A stretch of DNA of 7,655 nucleotides from CAXQRU01 sp964226685. Its GTDB lineage: Bacteria > Pseudomonadota > Gammaproteobacteria > Pseudomonadales > Cellvibrionaceae. This document shows, piece by piece, positions 4,894 to 7,655 of the stretch (positions are counted from its first letter, which is position 1; each line of letters opens with the position of its first letter). The translations under genes and the position numbers were made by a program. The DNA lies in contig CAXQRU010000034.1 of assembly GCA_964226685.1 (NCBI GenBank), positions 1-7,655 of the forward strand, read 5' to 3'. The notes under the pieces are model-generated. The model saw nothing but the letters and a program-made list of their open reading frames with translations, was not told the DNA's origin and made no database searches.

Positions 4894-6526
4894 CTTTGCC
4901 TTCCTCACGCAAAATTTCACTGATAATTTCATCGGCAATACGATCTTGCTCTGCCTGCTCCTCTGGAGTCAAGGTAGGTTTACGAAACCGGCGGTGTTGA
5001 GCCATCTTGCGCACGAACAATGCATAATCTGGGTCTCGGAAATCAGATGTAGAAAAGCCGAGGTCAGCCAACTCGGCGGAAAGACGGGATAATTCAGCGT
5101 CTTCTTCGGTGGTGCGCGGCGATTTCACAAACAACTCATTACGACGAAACAGACGTCGCTCGGTTTCAATATCTAGCGTGGATGACAGACCAAATAACTC
5201 ACTTTTCAGTAATCCGGTCACGCCCATACCCTGTGGATGCTCATCGGGAGATTCAACTATCGAACGATCACCTTGCTTACGTAAAATATGTACTTGCTCT
5301 CTCCTAAGACTACCCACCATCATCGGATCGTGAGTGGTAATGAGGATTTGTGATTCGCCTTGTACCAATGAATTATTTTCTGAACGTAGTACACCTTCAA
5401 TATCATCAAAGTAGCGCAATTTCCAGATGGGGTTTAAGTGGGTATCGGGTTCATCTAACAAAAACAGGCAGTGGTCTTCGCGGGTGATGCGCATTAAGCC
5501 CAACACGGTAAGCATTTGTAATTCGCCTTCCGAGAGCTGCTTGAATTCCACATCTCCGCCGTGACCCTTGGATTTTTTAACCGTAATGCGAACTTCTTCC
5601 AGCAAGTCACCAATATAGGCCGCTTCGGCATAGCGGAAAAAGCGCTCTGGGGTGCCAACTTCTTCGCCTAACTGTTTAAGCTTCTTGTTATCTGGAACAA
5701 ACAAATAAAGCAACTCTTGTTTTTCTGGACGACGACGAAAGTCAACCGCTACCTGACGTGTTTCTTGAACGGGTGCCCAAGCCACTTGCCAGAGTTTATC
5801 AAGAAAACCGTTGACTACTGTTCCTCGCCTAAACCAGAATCGAGGATCACCAAGCTCAATGTCCTTCTCATCTAGATCTCTCGCAGCGTATGGCTTTTTC
5901 AACACAAACAAAGCCGATTCAATGGCTTCAATGTGCAAATTGCCCAGTAATTTTTTGAATACGGGATCATCGGATAACAAACAGGCCAGCAATACTAATT
6001 GACTATGCCCACCACGGCAGTAAAAGAGCCTACGCATTAAGTCGTCACCATCTTGCCGAAGTAATTGTTTGTAGCGCTCTTGATGAGTGCGAAATAGTGA
6101 CTCTATTCGTTCATTTTTTCCTGAATAATAAGCAAAGACATGAGCGGGCAAATATTCTCTCGCGTGTTTTACCAGAAAACCTTGTGATTCACTCTTACCA
6201 TCTACCCACACATAAGGCCGTTTTTGTTTGGCTGTATCAGCTTCGAGTCGCACGATGTGGCCGCGAATCTCGTATTCCAGGGTGTAATCAAAGGCGGCCT
6301 CGCGGTCGAGGTCAACATCGCGAAAGATCGCTATCAGCGCTTCAATTAAATTGGATTTTCCTGTGCCGTTCTGGCCTATGAGTGCATGGCTGCGAATGCG
6401 TTTGGCGACGGGCGCATTGTCCTCCCCCAAACTAGAACCCGCCACAGACTCCAATTCAGTCGCAAAACGCATTTCCAGATTGCGCAGGTTACGAAATTGG
6501 GGGATGGCTAAAAATCGAAGTTGCAT
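4880..6526 (-). CDS. ABC-type AAA ATPase, PtuA-like (Septu), 548 aa
   Basis: Probable sensor/regulator ATPase paired with the downstream HNH nuclease. All nucleotide-binding motifs are visible: Walker A GQNGTGKS (51-58), ABC-signature-like LSEGELQ (331-337), Walker B CLFLLDEPDTHLNP (353-366, with Asp358-Glu359) and the H-loop ITTHDP (396-401, His399). The N-terminal pattern LAIPQFRNLRNLEM is typical of SMC/RecF/OLD-like ATPases. The roughly 270-residue middle between Walker A and the signature probably holds a helical insertion. After the H-loop there are about 150 residues, charged and helical (ETERRLFRRNELF, then PEEQAEQDR), and no TOPRIM acidic motif could be seen, so it is unlikely to be an OLD nuclease. 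This architecture with an overlapping HNH gene fits PtuA of Septu. The start is secure: AAAAGGAAA, directly after the hsdS stop, precedes the ATG. Spacing to hsdS is 11 bp, so they are one operon. Confidence 0.88.
   Translation of the reverse strand: MQLRFLAIPQFRNLRNLEMRFATELESVAGSSLGEDNAPVAKRIRSHALIGQNGTGKSNLIEALIAIFRDVDLDREAAFDYTLEYEIRGHIVRLEADTAKQKRPYVWVDGKSESQGFLVKHAREYLPAHVFAYYSGKNERIESLFRTHQERYKQLLRQDGDDLMRRLFYCRGGHSQLVLLACLLSDDPVFKKLLGNLHIEAIESALFVLKKPYAARDLDEKDIELGDPRFWFRRGTVVNGFLDKLWQVAWAPVQETRQVAVDFRRRPEKQELLYLFVPDNKKLKQLGEEVGTPERFFRYAEAAYIGDLLEEVRITVKKSKGHGGDVEFKQLSEGELQMLTVLGLMRITREDHCLFLLDEPDTHLNPIWKLRYFDDIEGVLRSENNSLVQGESQILITTHDPMMVGSLRREQVHILRKQGDRSIVESPDEHPQGMGVTGLLKSELFGLSSTLDIETERRLFRRNELFVKSPRTTEEDAELSRLSAELADLGFSTSDFRDPDYALFVRKMAQHRRFRKPTLTPEEQAEQDRIADEIISEILREEGKDDFY
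4899..4906 (-). promoter_or_regulatory. ribosome binding site of the HNH gene
   Basis: GAGGAAGG on the - strand lies 5 nt before the ATG at 4893 and inside the last codons of the ATPase gene. It decides the start of the HNH gene and allows coupled translation. Confidence 0.7.
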
Positions 6527-6530
6527 AGTA

Positions 6531-6537
6531 TTTCCTT
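6531..6537 (-). promoter_or_regulatory. ribosome binding site of the ATPase gene
   Basis: AAGGAAA on the - strand directly follows the hsdS stop codon (TAA, 6540-6538) and lies 4 nt before the ATPase ATG. Ribosomes ending hsdS could restart here. Confidence 0.6.
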
Positions 6538-7581
6538 TTAACTCTCGGCCTTCTCGCGCATTTCGGCAGGTTCAGGTTCAAGTAACCAACCATGAGCGAC
6601 TTCGGTTTTTAATTGTGCGTAAAAGGTATCAATTTCGCCACCAAAACGTTGCCATAAATCTTTAGCACTCATCTCGCCATTATAACGGGCGAGGATGGTG
6701 GATAGTGGTGCTTGGGCTTTGATATCGGGCGCTGTGCCTAAACGCACCGGAGCGACCAATTCGGTTTGTGGAGCTTTCATAGGTTCCTCTTTTTGTTCGA
6801 TGGCGATGCCGGTGAGGGTATATATTGTAGCCATAGCGATCCGCTCAGCTACGCACAATTTTTTCTGAAGCTTTTCACTATATCTGTTCACGATCCCCAT
6901 GAAAGAATCGACTTTTTCAAGGATACGAAGTTGCTCTTCTATTGGCGGAAGCGGAATTGTTATTGAGCGCAATTTATCCTGTGAAATGTTCATCTGACTG
7001 TCCGCCATACCTGATTTCAAACGTTCAACTATTCGACCAGGTTCGCCAGATGATAGACACAGCGCTACAAAGTTTGGGTTAATAAGATCGTTGGCAATGT
7101 GAAATCGAATTAACTTGTCGGATATCATGAGCTTCGCTGGCGCATCATCAACTACACAGCAAATACCTACCCGGTTCTTCGGGCCTGCACGGGTTATCAG
7201 AATGTCCCCGACTTCAATTTGATATTGTGGGCGAGAATCAAGAGACGCTGGCAGTTCTTTGTGTTCGCTTGGTAAAAACCGTAATCTTTGTACGGCAGTG
7301 GTTTTTAAAACGCCCCATTTATTTTCATCTGTCCTAGCGCTCGGTAAACAAGCAGGGCTCCAACCGGCATCAATTGTTGATATTGCTTCATCAAGCGCGA
7401 TAGTCTCCCAATGAGAAGGGAGAGCGGTTTCTTCCAGAACTTCTGGCTTGACTTGCTTCTTTCGAGAAAAAGAACCAGTTGATACACCAAGCTCTTTAGC
7501 AGAAAGGATCTTTCCTTTTAATACAGTACTTGAGTTCAACTTGTAAGTGCAATTTACGCGAGGTAGGGCCAGCTGGTACAC
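6538..7581 (-). CDS. hsdS: type I restriction specificity subunit HsdS, 5'-truncated (347 aa open frame)
   Basis: HsdS gives type I restriction-modification enzymes their DNA specificity and normally has two target-recognition domains (TRDs) separated by conserved helices. Only one is left here: LPSHWETIALDEA (54-66) opens the TRD, the segment QIEVGDILITRAGP (121-134) is typical of its core, SGMADSQMNISQDKLRSI (190-207) precedes the end motif PLPPIEEQLRILEKVD (210-225), and the conserved helix follows (to about 258). An extra C-terminal module (about 290-333, APLSTILARYNGEMSAKDLW onwards) follows, as I recall from some HsdS proteins. Residues 1 to about 14 are encoded by what looks like the end of an IS30-like element, and a TGA lies directly before the GTG at 7581, which has no ribosome binding site. 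The gene is therefore probably a C-terminal fragment, either dead or expressed as a half subunit. No hsdM or hsdR is in the window; hsdM may lie beyond the IS. Confidence 0.85.
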   Translation of the reverse strand: MYQLALPRVNCTYKLNSSTVLKGKILSAKELGVSTGSFSRKKQVKPEVLEETALPSHWETIALDEAISTIDAGWSPACLPSARTDENKWGVLKTTAVQRLRFLPSEHKELPASLDSRPQYQIEVGDILITRAGPKNRVGICCVVDDAPAKLMISDKLIRFHIANDLINPNFVALCLSSGEPGRIVERLKSGMADSQMNISQDKLRSITIPLPPIEEQLRILEKVDSFMGIVNRYSEKLQKKLCVAERIAMATIYTLTGIAIEQKEEPMKAPQTELVAPVRLGTAPDIKAQAPLSTILARYNGEMSAKDLWQRFGGEIDTFYAQLKTEVAHGWLLEPEPAEMREKAES

Positions 7582-7602
7582 TCAGGGCCATTTTCTCGCC
7601 AA

Positions 7603-7606
7603 AGGA
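7603..7606 (+). promoter_or_regulatory. ribosome binding site of the transposase
   Basis: AGGA within AAAGGAAA (7601-7608) lies 8 nt before the ATG at 7615 and supports that start. Confidence 0.55.
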
Positions 7607-7614
7607 AATTGCTT

Positions 7615-7655
7615 ATGAGCTATACACAGCTGACCCAAGAAGAAAGATACCAGAT
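7615..7655 (+). CDS. IS30-family transposase, N-terminal 13 residues (partial)
   Basis: The frame reads MSYTQLTQEERYQ and continues beyond the window. The pattern xxYxxLTxEERYxI is the well-known start of IS30-family transposases, where it opens the N-terminal helix-turn-helix that binds the inverted repeats. The DDE catalytic domain is not in the window, so activity cannot be judged. It points away from hsdS, so its own promoter would not drive the defence genes. Confidence 0.8.
   Translation, partial: MSYTQLTQEERYQ

Larger units (their letters stand above)
7542..7655 (+). mobile_element. left end of an IS30-family insertion sequence (partial)
   Basis: The start of an IS30-like transposase at 7615 is preceded by about 70 bp without a gene, the usual distance from an IS30 end to its ORF. 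The stretch TGTAAGTGCAATTTACGCG (7542-7560) is the likely left inverted repeat. The hsdS homology appears to stop just left of it, near 7539. The exact edge is uncertain by a few bases because the right inverted repeat and the target duplication are outside the window. Confidence 0.65.

Noticed and set aside
6351..6665. 104-codon open frame on the + strand spanning the hsdS/ATPase junction
   Set aside because: It is antisense to the Walker A region and the HsdS end, and its composition is that of a complementary-strand shadow.
4036..7581. Retron of the Ec78 type (PtuA/PtuB plus reverse transcriptase and msr-msd)
   Set aside because: No reverse transcriptase motif (YxDD) or msr-msd-like inverted repeats were found; the upstream partner is HsdS.

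Overview
The window looks like a chromosomal segment of a gammaproteobacterium of moderate GC content. The main support is the RtcB and RtcA proteins, which match my memory of the E. coli proteins in length, motif order and, for RtcB, even the C-terminal tail. The genus cannot be named from this sequence. No tRNA, rRNA or CRISPR array was seen.

Left part (1-2419), RNA repair: rtcB and rtcA form a two-gene operon on the + strand with a 28-bp gap. An AT-rich leader carries a good sigma-54 type -24/-12 element (GG-N10-GC), as expected for the RtcR-activated rtcBA operon of enterobacteria. A regulator gene, if there is one, lies left of the window. Middle part (2420-4021): a small secreted four-cysteine protein of unknown function on the - strand, with a clear UUCG-loop terminator, is divergent from a secreted Sel1-like repeat protein on the + strand. 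Their 170-bp intergenic region holds short direct repeats, a hairpin and a perfect 8+8 inverted repeat.

Right part (4036-7655), defence: three genes on the - strand are packed as one operon. Reading leftwards they are a 5'-truncated type I restriction specificity subunit (HsdS, one remaining target-recognition domain), an ABC-type ATPase, and an HNH endonuclease whose start overlaps the ATPase stop by 14 nt. The ATPase/HNH pair resembles the PtuA/PtuB pair of Septu defence systems. The hsdS 5' end runs into what looks like the left end of an IS30-family insertion sequence, whose transposase begins at 7615 and leaves the window. The insertion has apparently cut a type I restriction locus and separated the ATPase/HNH genes from their original promoter.

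The most interesting points are the embedding of a Septu-like pair directly behind hsdS, its decapitation by the IS, and the presence about 2 kb away of an RNA-repair operon. Some PtuAB-type effectors are known to attack tRNA, so a functional link is conceivable, but this is inference only.
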